A DNA stretch of 64,000 nucleotides from Metabacillus crassostreae (GCF_016908395.1 NZ_JAFBDU010000003.1:186001-250000); one strand, 5' to 3'. Shown: positions 30,075 to 40,057, counted from the first letter of the stretch. Numbers and translations are program-made. Notes: generated by a model not told the origin, from the letters alone.

Positions 30075-31082
30075 TTATTGGTGATATTTGATTCTTGGAT
30101 CTACAACAGCATACAAAAGGTCGACAATTAAATTGATCATTACAAATATGGCTGCAATAATTAAAATACCTGATTGAATAACAGGATAATCACGATATCC
30201 AATAGCATCATATAAATATCTTCCAACACCAGGCCATCCAAAGATTGTTTCTGTTAATATCGCTCCACCTAATAACAGCCCTGTCTGCAAGCCAATTACA
30301 GTTAATACAGGTATAATGGCATTTTTTAAAGAATGCTTATATACAACCCAAAACATTTTGAGACCTTTTGCTCTAGCCGTACGAATGTAATCAGACTTCA
30401 TTACTTCTAACATTGTTGATCGAGTCATTCTTGCTATAATAGCCATTGGAATTGTCGCCAAAGCTATGCTTGGTAAAATGATATGTTTTATGACAACCCA
30501 AAACTGATCAAATCTTCCTTGAAGCAACGTATCAATTATATATATATTTGTGATGGCTGATACTGGATCTCGTACATCCTCTCTACCTGTCGAAGGTAAC
30601 CAACCTAATTCTATCGAAAACGCCCATTGCTCCATTAATCCTAACCAAAAAATCGGCATCGATACTCCAACTAATGCAAGAATCATTGCCAGATAATCAA
30701 ACCAAGAATTAGAAAACCATGCACTTATAATTCCAGCATTTACACCAATAAAGACAGCAATAATCATAGCTACAACAGTTAATTCGATGGTTGCAGCTAG
30801 ATAAGGCCATATTTCCTCATTAATTGGACCTCTAGTTCTTAATGAAGTTCCTAGATCTCCTGCAAATAACGCTTTAATATAATCACCGTATTGGATATAC
30901 CAAGGTTTATCTAAACCTAACTCCCTTGTTAATGTAGCAATGGCCTCTTTCGTAGCCTTTTGTCCAAGAATAACCTGTGCTGGATCTCCAGGAATTGCAC
31001 GTATAATAGCAAAAACAACTAAAGTCATGCCAAATAGAACAGGTATAAGTGAAAAAACACGACGGATCGTATATGAAAACAT
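30075..31082 (-). CDS. appB: Oligopeptide ABC importer permease (AppB/OppB type)
   Basis: First membrane permease of the peptide importer. The 335-residue product has the N-terminal helix SLIPVLFGMTLVVFAIIRAIPGDPA-like segment typical of the DppB/OppB group, and the ATPase-coupling loop DYIRTARAKGLKMFWVVYKH near residue 225. ATG at 31082 with GAGGTGAGCAAT is preferred to an upstream start. It ends 21 bp before appC. Confidence 0.93.
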   Translation of the reverse strand: MFSYTIRRVFSLIPVLFGMTLVVFAIIRAIPGDPAQVILGQKATKEAIATLTRELGLDKPWYIQYGDYIKALFAGDLGTSLRTRGPINEEIWPYLAATIELTVVAMIIAVFIGVNAGIISAWFSNSWFDYLAMILALVGVSMPIFWLGLMEQWAFSIELGWLPSTGREDVRDPVSAITNIYIIDTLLQGRFDQFWVVIKHIILPSIALATIPMAIIARMTRSTMLEVMKSDYIRTARAKGLKMFWVVYKHSLKNAIIPVLTVIGLQTGLLLGGAILTETIFGWPGVGRYLYDAIGYRDYPVIQSGILIIAAIFVMINLIVDLLYAVVDPRIKYHQ

Positions 31083-31288
31083 ATTGCTCACCTCTTTTTT
31101 AGGCACTGTTATATGATAATTGTTAATCAGAATCTTGAACTTTTATTAAACATGCTAACATTTAAGATCACTACATTATGTGTGCTTGAAACAATTAGTT
31201 AGCAATCACTAAAAAGGAATTCAAATCAACATTAAAACTTAACAGAGATTTTTATAAAACTTTTACAATGAATGTTTCGTTAACAAAA

Positions 31289-31306
31289 GGGGAGTCAAAA
31301 CTCCCC
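31289..31306 (-). terminator. Intercistronic hairpin after appA
   Basis: GGGGAGT and ACTCCCC around TTTG, followed on the minus strand by TTTTGTTAA. It falls between the binding-protein gene and the first permease gene. Such hairpins usually give partial termination or 3'-end protection, keeping the binding protein more abundant than the permeases. Confidence 0.65.
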
Positions 31307-31317
31307 TCTCTAAAGAA

Positions 31318-32931
31318 TTATTTGAATTCAACATTTGTTAAAGCTTCAGAGCCAGTTGGATGTGGTAAATAATTAATCAGATCACTTGCTCCTGCTAATA
31401 ACGGTGTTGAGTGAACTAATGGTACCCATGGTGCATCATCATGAATAATTTCTTGAGCTTGCTTGTATAATTCATTTCGTTTAGCTTGATCAGTTTCTGT
31501 TTGAGCTTGAATTAAGATATCATGTAACTCGTCACTACTATAGTAAGAATAATTGTTACTACCAATACTATCTTTATCTAATAAAGTATATAAGAAGTTA
31601 TCTGGATCACCATTGTCACCAGTCCAACCTAACATAAATGCATCAAACTCACCCTTAGATGCTTTATCTAAATAAGTAGCCCAATCAACTGACTGGATTT
31701 CCGCCTTAACACCAATTTCACTGAATGATGCTTGAATAACCTCAGCTACTTTCATACCTTCTGGCATATATGGTCGTGCTACTGGCATTGCCCATAAATC
31801 CATTTCAAACCCATCTTCGTATCCTGCTTCTGCAAGTAATTCTTTTGCTTTCTCTAAATCATATGGATAATCTTCAATATCATCATTATAGCCTTCAACA
31901 GATGGCGGCATTGCATTTTTAGCAGCTTCTGCTTTACCACCATAGAAAGCATCGATGATTGCTTTTTTATCCACAGCATGGTTCAGAGCTTGACGTACAA
32001 GCTTATTGTCAAATGGTGGACGATTTGTTGTAAAGCCTAAGTATCCAACATTCATTGATGGACGCTCAATTAATTGAAGCTGATCATTACTTGTAACAGT
32101 GGCTTCATCAGAGTTATTTACTCCATCCATCAAATCAATTTCTCCATTTGTTAATGCATTTAATCGAGCAGAGTTTTCAGGGATTACACGGAAGATAACT
32201 TGACTTAATTTCGGTAATCCTTCTTGCCAATAATCTCCGTTCTTTTCAAGAACAATTCGATCATTTTGCTTCCATTCTACAAATTTAAATGGACCTGTTC
32301 CTACTGGATTTTCTCTAAATTTATCTCCATGCTCCTCAACAGCTGCTGGACTTGCCATTCCAAATGGTGACATAGCTAAATTCTTTAAAAATGGAGCTTG
32401 TGGTCTATTAAGGACGAATTTAACTGTGAACTCATCTTCAGCTGTAATAGACTCAATGACATGTCCTTCTTCACCTTTAAAGCCACCAAACATCGTATAA
32501 TATGGAAAATCATCTGCATTTCCATTCATCCAACGTTCAAAATTAAAGACAACTGCTTCAGCATTAAAGTCTGTTCCATCATGGAATTTAACTCCTTGAC
32601 GCAGCTTTAATGTGTAAGTTAGCGCATCGTCTGATACTTCCCATGTTTCAGCAAGTCCAGGATGTAATGTTGTATCTTGTTCACCATACTCTACAAGTGT
32701 TTCAAAAATATTTTCAGTTACCTTGAAGGTTTCACCTTCAGTTGTCGTGATCGGATCTAAAGATGTTGAATCACCACCACGTCCAAATACAAGTGTATCT
32801 TTTTTAGCTTCTTCTTTAGCTGGTTGTTTCTCCCCTTCAGCTTCATTGTTTGTGTTACTACTACAGCCCACTAATAGCATACTGAATGCTAAAAAGGAAA
32901 CTAGTAACAGCCTGAATGATTTCTTTGTCAT
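31318..32931 (-). CDS. appA: Peptide ABC importer substrate-binding lipoprotein
   Basis: Extracellular solute-binding protein of family 5 (SBP_bac_5). The 537-residue product starts with a lipoprotein signal (KKSFRLLLVSFLAFSMLLVGC), with Cys23 as lipidation site, then an acidic linker. The family signature region is near LTYTLKLRQGVKFHDGTDFNA and VRQALNHAVDKKAII. It is third gene of the unit. Whether the substrates are dipeptides or longer peptides cannot be decided by reading; the app name rests on gene order. Confidence 0.93.
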   Translation of the reverse strand: MTKKSFRLLLVSFLAFSMLLVGCSSNTNNEAEGEKQPAKEEAKKDTLVFGRGGDSTSLDPITTTEGETFKVTENIFETLVEYGEQDTTLHPGLAETWEVSDDALTYTLKLRQGVKFHDGTDFNAEAVVFNFERWMNGNADDFPYYTMFGGFKGEEGHVIESITAEDEFTVKFVLNRPQAPFLKNLAMSPFGMASPAAVEEHGDKFRENPVGTGPFKFVEWKQNDRIVLEKNGDYWQEGLPKLSQVIFRVIPENSARLNALTNGEIDLMDGVNNSDEATVTSNDQLQLIERPSMNVGYLGFTTNRPPFDNKLVRQALNHAVDKKAIIDAFYGGKAEAAKNAMPPSVEGYNDDIEDYPYDLEKAKELLAEAGYEDGFEMDLWAMPVARPYMPEGMKVAEVIQASFSEIGVKAEIQSVDWATYLDKASKGEFDAFMLGWTGDNGDPDNFLYTLLDKDSIGSNNYSYYSSDELHDILIQAQTETDQAKRNELYKQAQEIIHDDAPWVPLVHSTPLLAGASDLINYLPHPTGSEALTNVEFK

Positions 32932-32985
32932 CTGTAATTACCCCCAATTTTTTATTTAATTTATCATAATTGCACCATATCAATT

Positions 32986-33948
32986 TTAGTAAAGATGACA
33001 TGCTACATAATGACCATCAATGCTTCGATATTCTGGTCGAGTTGTTTTACACATATCCATACATTCAGGGCATCTAGTATGAAAAGCACATCCAGAAGGT
33101 GGATTTGATGGACTCGGTATTTCCCCAGAAATATTTATTCTTTCTCGTTTAATCTCAGGATCAGCAATTGGCACTGCAGAAAGCAACGCCTTCGTATAAG
33201 GATGAAGTGGGTTATTATAAAGCTCCTCACTATCAGATAATTCTATTAATCTACCTAAATACATAACACCCACACGATCACTTATATGGCGAACAACACC
33301 AAGATCATGTGCAATAAATAGATAAGTTAGTTGAAATTCATTTTGAATATCCTTCATTAAATTTAAAACCTGAGCTTGAATTGAAACATCCAAAGCAGAT
33401 ACAGGCTCATCAGCAATTATTAACTTAGGCTTCGTCATCAATGCCTTAGCTATCCCAATTCGTTGACGCTGACCACCACTAAATTGATGAGGATATCGTC
33501 TTGCATGGTAGCTACTTAGTCCTACAATTTCGAGCATTTCTTGAACCCTTTTCTTTCGCTCCTCTTTTGTCCCAATGCCATGGACAATAAGAGGCTCCTC
33601 AAGAATTTTGCCGATCGAATGTCGTGGATTCAATGACGCATAAGGATCTTGAAAAACCATTTGTATATCTCTACGAGTTTTTCTTAATTCAGATTTTGTC
33701 ATACTAGTAATCTCTTTATCTTCAAACAAGATCCTTCCATCACTTGCTTCAATTAAGCGCATAAGAAGTCGACCGGTTGTTGATTTCCCACAACCACTTT
33801 CACCAACAATTCCAAGAGTCTCTCCTTTTTTCACAAAAAAAGAAATATCATCTACAGCCTTTACTTCCCCCGTCTTTTTACCAAAAATACCACCTGTTAT
33901 CGGGAAATATTTCTTCAACCCGTTAACTTCAAGAAGTAACTCCGACAT
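32986..33948 (-). CDS. appF: Peptide ABC importer ATPase (AppF/OppF type)
   Basis: Second ATPase of the peptide importer. It has Walker A GESGCGKST (about residue 48), Q-loop VFQDPYASLNPR, signature LSGGQRQRIGIA (about 152), Walker B LIIADEPVSALD, and the C-terminal oligopeptide-transporter domain with clustered cysteines (CAFHTRCPECMDMC) that may bind an iron-sulfur cluster. ATG at 33948 has AGGGGG nine bases upstream; ATG at 33954 is too close to it. It overlaps appD. Confidence 0.93.
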   Translation of the reverse strand: MSELLLEVNGLKKYFPITGGIFGKKTGEVKAVDDISFFVKKGETLGIVGESGCGKSTTGRLLMRLIEASDGRILFEDKEITSMTKSELRKTRRDIQMVFQDPYASLNPRHSIGKILEEPLIVHGIGTKEERKKRVQEMLEIVGLSSYHARRYPHQFSGGQRQRIGIAKALMTKPKLIIADEPVSALDVSIQAQVLNLMKDIQNEFQLTYLFIAHDLGVVRHISDRVGVMYLGRLIELSDSEELYNNPLHPYTKALLSAVPIADPEIKRERINISGEIPSPSNPPSGCAFHTRCPECMDMCKTTRPEYRSIDGHYVACHLY

Positions 33949-34957
33949 TTTCATCAGCCCCCTCTTTCACTTGATGAAGGAAGCATCTTACATGGTGACC
34001 CTGTTTTTCCATGTTATATAAATCAGGTGTTTCTTCATAACATGGACCGAAAACTTCCTCACATCTGGCTGCAAATCGGCAGCCTTGTTCAATACTTCCT
34101 GGTCTAGGAACATTTCCAGGGATACTATATAATCTTTCTTTCTTACCTCTAATATCAGGAACTGATTTAAGCAAACCTTTTGTATACGGATGCTTTGGAT
34201 CTTTTAAAATGGTATGTACATCACCTTGTTCAACAATCTGCCCTGAATACATAACAAGGACTCTATCACAGATCTCAGCAACAACTCCTAGATCATGTGT
34301 TATAAAGATAATTGATGTATTCATCTTTTCATTTAAATCCTTCATAAGTGTTAAAATTTGTGCTTGAATTGTTACATCTAATGCGGTTGTAGGCTCGTCT
34401 GCTATTAAAACTTGTGGATCACAAGCCATAGCCATAGCAATCATCACCCTTTGTCTCATCCCCCCAGATAGCTGATGTGGATATTCATTAATAATTTCTT
34501 CTGCCCGCGGTATTCCGACTAATTTAAGTAATGTAACCGTTCGATCTCTAGATTCTTTTTTTGATAGTTTCGTATGTAGCTTTAACGCTTCTATTAATTG
34601 ATTACCAATCGTAAACAAGGGATTCAGCGATGTCATTGGTTCTTGAAAAATCATAGAAATTTGATTTCCTCTAATTTTTCTCATTTCTTTTTCGTTAAGC
34701 TTTGTTAAATCTTTTCCATCAAATAAGATCTCTCCTCGTTCCATTTTTCCAGGTGGACTTGGAATTAATCCCATTGTTGAAAGAGAAGTAACACTTTTAC
34801 CACTTCCTGATTCTCCAACAATTCCTAATATCTCTCCCTCTCTCAGGTCAAAACTAACTCCATCTACTGCAGGGATTAACTTTTTTTCAGATTGAAACGA
34901 TACTTTTAAGTCTTTTATTTGGAGCATTTGTTTATTCTTCACCAGATCACCTACCAA
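33929..34957 (-). CDS. appD: Peptide ABC importer ATPase (AppD/OppD type)
   Basis: First ATPase of the peptide importer and first gene of the unit. The 342-residue product has Walker A GESGSGKS (about 51), Q-loop MIFQEPMTSLNPL, signature LSGGMRQRVMIAMA (about 163), Walker B VLIADEPTTALDVT and a C-terminal GCRFAARCEEVFGPC cysteine region. The D-F-A-B-C order matches the app operon rather than the opp or dpp operons of B. subtilis. Confidence 0.93.
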   Translation of the reverse strand: MVGDLVKNKQMLQIKDLKVSFQSEKKLIPAVDGVSFDLREGEILGIVGESGSGKSVTSLSTMGLIPSPPGKMERGEILFDGKDLTKLNEKEMRKIRGNQISMIFQEPMTSLNPLFTIGNQLIEALKLHTKLSKKESRDRTVTLLKLVGIPRAEEIINEYPHQLSGGMRQRVMIAMAMACDPQVLIADEPTTALDVTIQAQILTLMKDLNEKMNTSIIFITHDLGVVAEICDRVLVMYSGQIVEQGDVHTILKDPKHPYTKGLLKSVPDIRGKKERLYSIPGNVPRPGSIEQGCRFAARCEEVFGPCYEETPDLYNMEKQGHHVRCFLHQVKEGADENVGVTS

Positions 34958-35315
34958 TTATCGTATAAAAATTTAAAATTATTAAAATATAATGATATTA
35001 TTCCATATAAAGGTTAATAGTATTGCTATAAATTGTCGAAATAATCAAATAATATTTCGACATAAAAGTCCGAACTCTTTTTTATCACGTTAAAGCAAAA
35101 CTACTTCAACGCGTTTGTTCATTTTAGTTTCCAACCAGTATAGAAAGATATATATGATTTTGGATATGATAGATCTAAGAACCACTTTATTGAAATAATA
35201 ATCAGAATAATATTATTATTTACTCTTCTTATTTTAATGCCTCTAAAAATACAAACAACTCGTTTGTTACATTTTATTCCATATTATATTTTTCAGAATA
35301 AGATAAGAAAATAAA
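34958..35315. other. Gap between mntR and the app operon
   Basis: About 360 bp of very AT-rich DNA with no credible gene. The app promoter must lie here on the minus strand; no specific operator was recognised. Confidence 0.4.
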
Positions 35316-35360
35316 AAAAGAGCAACAAGTAGTTAAAATTGAACTACTTGTTGCTCTTTT
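35316..35360 (-). terminator. Terminator of mntR
   Basis: AAAAGAGCAACAAGTAGTT and AACTACTTGTTGCTCTTTT form a 19-bp stem around AAAATTG with U tracts on both strands. The mntR stop codon TAA abuts it. Confidence 0.88.
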
Positions 35361-35782
35361 TATTGTTCTTCATTATTTTTTTGAATAGTACGTAATGCAT
35401 CAACCCTTTGTTGATCTTCTTCGAAAAATTGAACAAGATCACCAATTCGATCAATGGCATTCCAGCTTAAATGATGCTCTATACCTTCTACATCATCATA
35501 GATTTTATCCTCATCAACGCCTATTATTTTCAAAAATTGCTCTAGAAGCTCATGACGATATACGAGACGTTTTCCCGTTTTCTTCCCTTTGCTTGTTAAA
35601 ACAAGTCCACGGTATTTTTCATAAATTAAATATTCGTCTTTATCTAATTTTTGAACCATTTTTGTGACTGAGGAGGGATGCACAGTTAATGCTTCTGCTA
35701 TATCTGAAACACGAGCATATCCTTTTTCTTCTATTAGTAAATATATTTGTTCAATGTAATCTTCCATACTTGGTGTTGGCAT
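35360..35782 (-). CDS. mntR: Manganese transport regulator MntR
   Basis: DtxR-family Mn(II)-responsive repressor of manganese uptake. The 140-residue product has the winged helix [24 protein letters not shown] (in part: [15 protein letters not shown]) and the metal site residues Asp8, Glu11 (MEDYIEQ), His77 (RHELLEQF) and EGIEHHLSW with Glu/His ligands. ATG at 35782 follows GGAGGGGACCAC and gives [12 protein letters not shown], the family start. It is a neighbour of yqhM/lipM in B. subtilis; here nrdJ and others intervene. Confidence 0.97.
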   Translation of the reverse strand: MPTPSMEDYIEQIYLLIEEKGYARVSDIAEALTVHPSSVTKMVQKLDKDEYLIYEKYRGLVLTSKGKKTGKRLVYRHELLEQFLKIIGVDEDKIYDDVEGIEHHLSWNAIDRIGDLVQFFEEDQQRVDALRTIQKNNEEQ

Positions 35783-36061
35783 GTGGTCCCCTCCAGAATT
35801 GCCGATCTGATTAAACGAAATCATATCAATTTTACATGAGTTTGTATGGCTTTACAAGGGGAATACGGTGGGTGGTGGTTGTCTCTGTACAACTTTTATT
35901 GTGCATACTAAGTTAGGTAAACTCTCCAGCTCTAATTTAGTCTATTTTTAGAACTAGTAGCAAAGGATCTGTCATATTGCGTAGAGTGTTCATTTTTAGA
36001 TGTTAGTTGTATATAGATTACAGATTTTTCTCTTTGGAAACCACAAGAAGATTATCGTAAT

Positions 36062-36200
36062 AAGTTCGTTCCATTGCGCTCCAGACACTCGCTTTCCGCG
36101 GGGAGGAAGCTAAGCCTCCTCGGCGCAAGCGCCTGTGGGGTCTCAGCCTTTCCTCTATACCCGCTGGAGTCGAGTGTCCTGCGCTCCATTTCACTAAGTT
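36062..36200. repeat. GC-rich palindromic intergenic repeat, copy 6
   Basis: Best-preserved copy: AAGTTCGTTCCATTGCGCTC, ACACTCGCTTTCCGCGGGGA, GGCGCAAGCGCCTGTGGGG, TCTCAGCCTTTCC and GGAGTCGAGTGTCCTGCGC. The central GGCGCAAGCGCC is a perfect small hairpin. It lies in the 900-bp mntR-nrdJ gap, where no gene is visible. Confidence 0.85.
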
Positions 36201-36649
36201 GATTTAACTTAATTTACAAATGTTACGATACAGATATTTATTTAGTATTGTACATCTTACAATTCAATTCAACATAGGATGTATGTGTTAGATAATTAAT
36301 TTGTACTTAAATCATCTCGGTTATAATTTAGTTGCACCTATTGCTTTTCAATCCCACGGTATATCAAGACACTCTTCAATAGTTAACAATCTAAACGAAG
36401 TCATAGTTACTATTTTTGGTGCATCTACTCTCTTTTAATCTTCAATTACAAAATATCTGCAGTATACGAATTAACCTACTTCACTAGGAAAATATATTTT
36501 ATTTACAAAACTAATTTTTTTATTATTTCTCTACTTTTGTCAGAGTATCTCTTTGTTCAATTAAACATCGTTCTCTAGGGAACAGTTGTAATGTAGAATT
36601 AGAAAAAAATTTAGAAATTTACCTCAAAGTTGATTAAAAGACAAAAGTA

Positions 36650-36682
36650 AAAGCGTGAATTCATATGTGAATTCACGCTTTT
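36650..36682 (-). terminator. Terminator of nrdJ
   Basis: AAAAGCGTGAATTC and GAATTCACGCTTTT around ATATGT, ending in short U tracts both ways. It lies 40 bp beyond the nrdJ stop. Its stem resembles the efp terminator stem (GCGAATTC). Confidence 0.85.
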
Positions 36683-36721
36683 ATAGTATAGTAAATTTTT
36701 GTTAGATCTTATTAATCTATT

Positions 36722-39286
36722 TTAAAGACCACATTTTAACTGAGCACCACAGCTTGTACATGTGTTACAGCCGCCTAAATCTTCTACTGTGCCTTCACGA
36801 CAAACTGGACATTTGTTTCCTACTTCATTTCCGATTGTTACGTCTGTAGAACGAAGGGCATTGATTGTATCAACTAGGACAACTTTTCCTTTTTCCTTTG
36901 TTTCTACATTTTCATTTTCACTTTCATCAAACGTGTTTTCTTCTGCTTTTAACGTTAGTACTTGTGTGTCACGGCTTCCATCAACATAAACTGTACCGCC
37001 TTTTGCGCCACCTTTGTATAAACGCTCGTACACTTTCTCTACTTGTTCAACTGTATATCCTTTTGGTGCATTAACTGTTTTACTAATTGAGCTGTCAATC
37101 CAGCGTTGAATGACACATTGAACATCAGCATGTGCTGATGGAGCTAGCTCCATTGCAGAAACAAACCAAGCTGGCAGATTATTTGCATCAGCTTCAGGAT
37201 GCTGATCTAAATATTCTTGAACAATATCTGCTTTCACTTCGATAAATTTCCCTAAACGTCCACTTCGGAAGTAAGAGAATGAGAAGTATGGCTCAAGACC
37301 TGTTGATACTCCGACCATTGTTCCTGTAGATCCTGTAGGTGCAACAGTTAATAGATGTGAATTACGAATACCATACTCTTTAACACCTTCTAATATATCA
37401 GCAGGCATTTTACTCATAAAGCCTGTTTGTGTAAATGCTTCACGAAGACGGTTTGTTTCAGTCTCTCCTTCTCCAACTAAGAATGGGAAGCTACCCTTTT
37501 CTATCGCTAGATCAATTGAAGCACGATAAGCAGCTGTTGCTATAGTTTCAAATACTTTATCAACTAAATCATTACCTTTTTCTGAACCGTATTCTGTTTC
37601 ACAGTATATTAAAAGATCATGTAATCCCATTACTCCAAGACCTACACGGCGTTCACCTAATGCTTGATGCTTGTTCTCCGCTAAGAAGTATGGTGTTGCA
37701 TCGATAACATTGTCTTGCATTCTTACTCCAATTTCAACAGTTCTTTTCAGCTTATCAAAATCTACTGTTTTTGTTTCTTTGTTTGCCATTTCTGCAAGAT
37801 TCACGGCTGCAAGATTACAAACAGAATATGGAGCAAGAGGTTGTTCACCACATGGATTTGTCGCAACTACCTGTTGACCATATGCTTTTGCATTTGTCAT
37901 GTCATTTGCATTATCAATAAAGAAAATTCCAGGCTCAGCCGAGTAAGTTGCACAAATATTAATCAAATTCCAAAGCTCTTTAGCTTTAATTGTACGATAC
38001 GTACGAACTTTATATCCCTGCTTTTCCCACTCACGCACATCTCCAACTTTATGCCAATTTTCATTGTATGATTTCATGCTTTGCTCATCATAGCTTTCCA
38101 CATCTGGGAATCGTAAATCATAGTCAGCATCTTGCTCAACTGCATCCATAAAATCTTTTGTTAATGTGACAGAAATATTAGCACCTGTTAAAAACTCTGA
38201 ATTGTGAACACTGTATGTTCCACCTGTTCGAAGTTTTAACTCAGCATCTCTGATAATTTTTTCACTGAAGCCACCAGTTCCAGCAATTTGCTTGTAATTG
38301 ACAATTCCTTGATACATATCTACTTCCTGCTGTGTTAATGGTGTGAATTTCAATTTATCTTGTGCATATTTTTTAATACCTTCGTCGTTTGTATTCTCGA
38401 TTAGATATCGTAAAATTCTTGGGTTTTGCATTTTAGAAATAATAAACTCAATAATGTCAGGGTGCCAATCTGATAGCATAATCATTTGGGCGCCTCTACG
38501 ACTTCCACCTTGCTCAACAAGATGTGTTAACTTTGCAATATCATCTAACCAAGAAACAGATCCAGATGATTTTCCATTAACACCTTTAGCTAGTGTATTA
38601 CGCGGGCGTAGAGTTGAACCGTTTGTTCCAACACCACCACCACGGCTCATAATCTCCATAACTTGCTTTCTGTGCTCTGAAATACCTTCACGTGAATCTT
38701 GTACAAATGGCATAACATAACAATTAAAATAAGTTACTTCTGTTCCTGCTCCAGCACCATACAACACACGTCCAGCAGGTATAAAGTTCAGATTTACTAA
38801 CTCTTGATAAAATTTCTCAAACCATTCTGTTCGTTTTTCTACTGTTGTTTCAACCGATGCTAATCCCGTTGCATTTCGTTTTGCAATTTGTTCGTAAAAG
38901 ATTTCAAGCGGTTTTTCAATGACGTCTAACGAGCGTTTTACAATCCCTGTTTCAACTTCCTCGGGTTTGTCCAAGGAATGACGATATTCCTCGTCAATTA
39001 ATACACTTGCTGTTTTTGCTTGCCAATCAATTTCTTTAATAAATCCTAGACCACGTGCAGGGAACTTCGGGTCCTCTTTAATCGTCAAGACGACAAAATC
39101 ACCCTCTGATAAGGTAATTTTTTCTGTATCTTTAAACGTATAGCGATCAAGCATAACAAGTCTTGATACACCTTTATGTGTTAATTTCATATCTTTTGTA
39201 ATTGGATGAACCTGTGGAAATACAGTGATATCTTTATTAAGCTTTTCTACATCCACACTCATCTTTTGCTCGATTCCAACTGTCAT
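36722..39286 (-). CDS. nrdJ: Adenosylcobalamin-dependent (class II) ribonucleotide reductase
   Basis: Reduces ribonucleotides to deoxyribonucleotides with a B12-derived thiyl radical, without needing oxygen. The 854-residue product shows the barrel landmarks FIPAGRVLYGAG, FNCYVMPFV, RRGAQMIMLSDWHPD, TNPCGEQPLAPYSVCNLAAVNLA (in part: ATNPCGEQPLAP) with the radical-site Cys, VAPTGSTGTMVG, and a C-terminal zinc-binding tail with CPVC and CTSC pairs (TSCPD domain). ATG follows GGAGTTGTTACA. There is no partner subunit, as expected for class II. B. subtilis lacks this gene at this place, so it is an insertion relative to that order. Confidence 0.95.
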   Translation of the reverse strand: MTVGIEQKMSVDVEKLNKDITVFPQVHPITKDMKLTHKGVSRLVMLDRYTFKDTEKITLSEGDFVVLTIKEDPKFPARGLGFIKEIDWQAKTASVLIDEEYRHSLDKPEEVETGIVKRSLDVIEKPLEIFYEQIAKRNATGLASVETTVEKRTEWFEKFYQELVNLNFIPAGRVLYGAGAGTEVTYFNCYVMPFVQDSREGISEHRKQVMEIMSRGGGVGTNGSTLRPRNTLAKGVNGKSSGSVSWLDDIAKLTHLVEQGGSRRGAQMIMLSDWHPDIIEFIISKMQNPRILRYLIENTNDEGIKKYAQDKLKFTPLTQQEVDMYQGIVNYKQIAGTGGFSEKIIRDAELKLRTGGTYSVHNSEFLTGANISVTLTKDFMDAVEQDADYDLRFPDVESYDEQSMKSYNENWHKVGDVREWEKQGYKVRTYRTIKAKELWNLINICATYSAEPGIFFIDNANDMTNAKAYGQQVVATNPCGEQPLAPYSVCNLAAVNLAEMANKETKTVDFDKLKRTVEIGVRMQDNVIDATPYFLAENKHQALGERRVGLGVMGLHDLLIYCETEYGSEKGNDLVDKVFETIATAAYRASIDLAIEKGSFPFLVGEGETETNRLREAFTQTGFMSKMPADILEGVKEYGIRNSHLLTVAPTGSTGTMVGVSTGLEPYFSFSYFRSGRLGKFIEVKADIVQEYLDQHPEADANNLPAWFVSAMELAPSAHADVQCVIQRWIDSSISKTVNAPKGYTVEQVEKVYERLYKGGAKGGTVYVDGSRDTQVLTLKAEENTFDESENENVETKEKGKVVLVDTINALRSTDVTIGNEVGNKCPVCREGTVEDLGGCNTCTSCGAQLKCGL

Positions 39287-39355
39287 TGTAACAACTCCTA
39301 ATCAATCTCTCTATTAAATGTCCTGATTTAATTTATCATATCCTACCCCACAATT

Positions 39356-39399
39356 CAATATATAGTGTTAGTTTTTTTAAACATAATACTACATATAGT
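39356..39399 (-). promoter_or_regulatory. Pair of NrdR-like boxes upstream of nrdJ
   Basis: Minus-strand ACACTATATATTG (39356-39368) and ACTATATGTAGT (39388-39399) resemble the NrdR box (ACAC-ATATAT-GTGT type). Their centres are about 31.5 bp apart, three helical turns, the spacing typical of paired NrdR boxes. They are 70-113 bp before the nrdJ start. No cobalamin riboswitch was recognised in this leader. Confidence 0.6.
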
Positions 39400-39419
39400 T
39401 TTATGGTCAATTCATTTCA

Positions 39420-39727
39420 GATTTGTCAAATTGAAAACTCATTAAAATAGTGAGGAAAAATAAGAGAAAGAAAGATTTCGAAGACTAAACTGCAGTTTTT
39501 GAAGTATTTTGTCACTTGCATGTAGTTTTATGTCATAAAACACTGTGAATTCAGCATTCCTTATAATTTTTAGATAAAAAATTAATTTTCGTCAAAATTC
39601 TACAAGTCTGACATCAACAATATCCAATGTTTTTTAATCATATTTTTTCATAAGTGATATTATTGTAGCTAATAGCTGAAGCGAACTAAAGGAACGAATT
39701 TGAGAACTTAGTAACATCAGAAATCAT
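39420..39727. other. Gap upstream of nrdJ
   Basis: About 300 bp of AT-rich DNA between the nrdJ control region and the SdpI-family gene stop; nothing else recognised. Confidence 0.3.
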
Positions 39728-40057
39728 CTATAGCTTCTCTGAGTAAATATAACTTTCAATGGCAGGAATTATTATGATACATGGTAAAAAGGTCAGAATA
39801 ACTAACAAAAAGTCACTTAATGGTGGCAGAAATATTGTAATAATACCTATTACAAACAATGGAATTGACCAAAGCATCATCCTTTTTGCACCGTATTTAT
39901 TAATTTTGTACCAATTTTCATCAGATTCAAATGATTTACTAAATCTTACCCCATATAAATGGTTCATCTTTATTCTTTCTTTATATAAAGGAATGCTTAA
40001 ACCTACAAATAATAAACCGCAGCTTATATTTAAAATAGCAATAATAATGTTTTCCAT
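39728..40057 (-). CDS. SdpI/YfhL-family membrane protein
   Basis: A 109-residue protein with three hydrophobic helices (about residues 3-23, 58-78, 82-103) and the family motif around NHLYGVRFSKSFESDENWYKINKYGAKRM, of which MNHLYGVRFSKSF and WYKINKYGAKRM are the key parts. Family members include SdpI, the immunity protein against the SDP cannibalism toxin, but most are of unknown function. GGAGGTAGGTTAAA precedes the ATG. No toxin gene is seen beside it, so an immunity role is only a possibility. Confidence 0.8.
   Translation of the reverse strand: MENIIIAILNISCGLLFVGLSIPLYKERIKMNHLYGVRFSKSFESDENWYKINKYGAKRMMLWSIPLFVIGIITIFLPPLSDFLLVILTFLPCIIIIPAIESYIYSEKL

Noticed and set aside
39287-39727. 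Adenosylcobalamin riboswitch before nrdJ
   Set aside because: No B12-box-like conserved core was seen on the minus strand; NrdR-like boxes explain the region better.
39728-40057. SDP toxin-immunity operon
   Set aside because: Only the SdpI-like protein is present; no sdpABC-like genes flank it.
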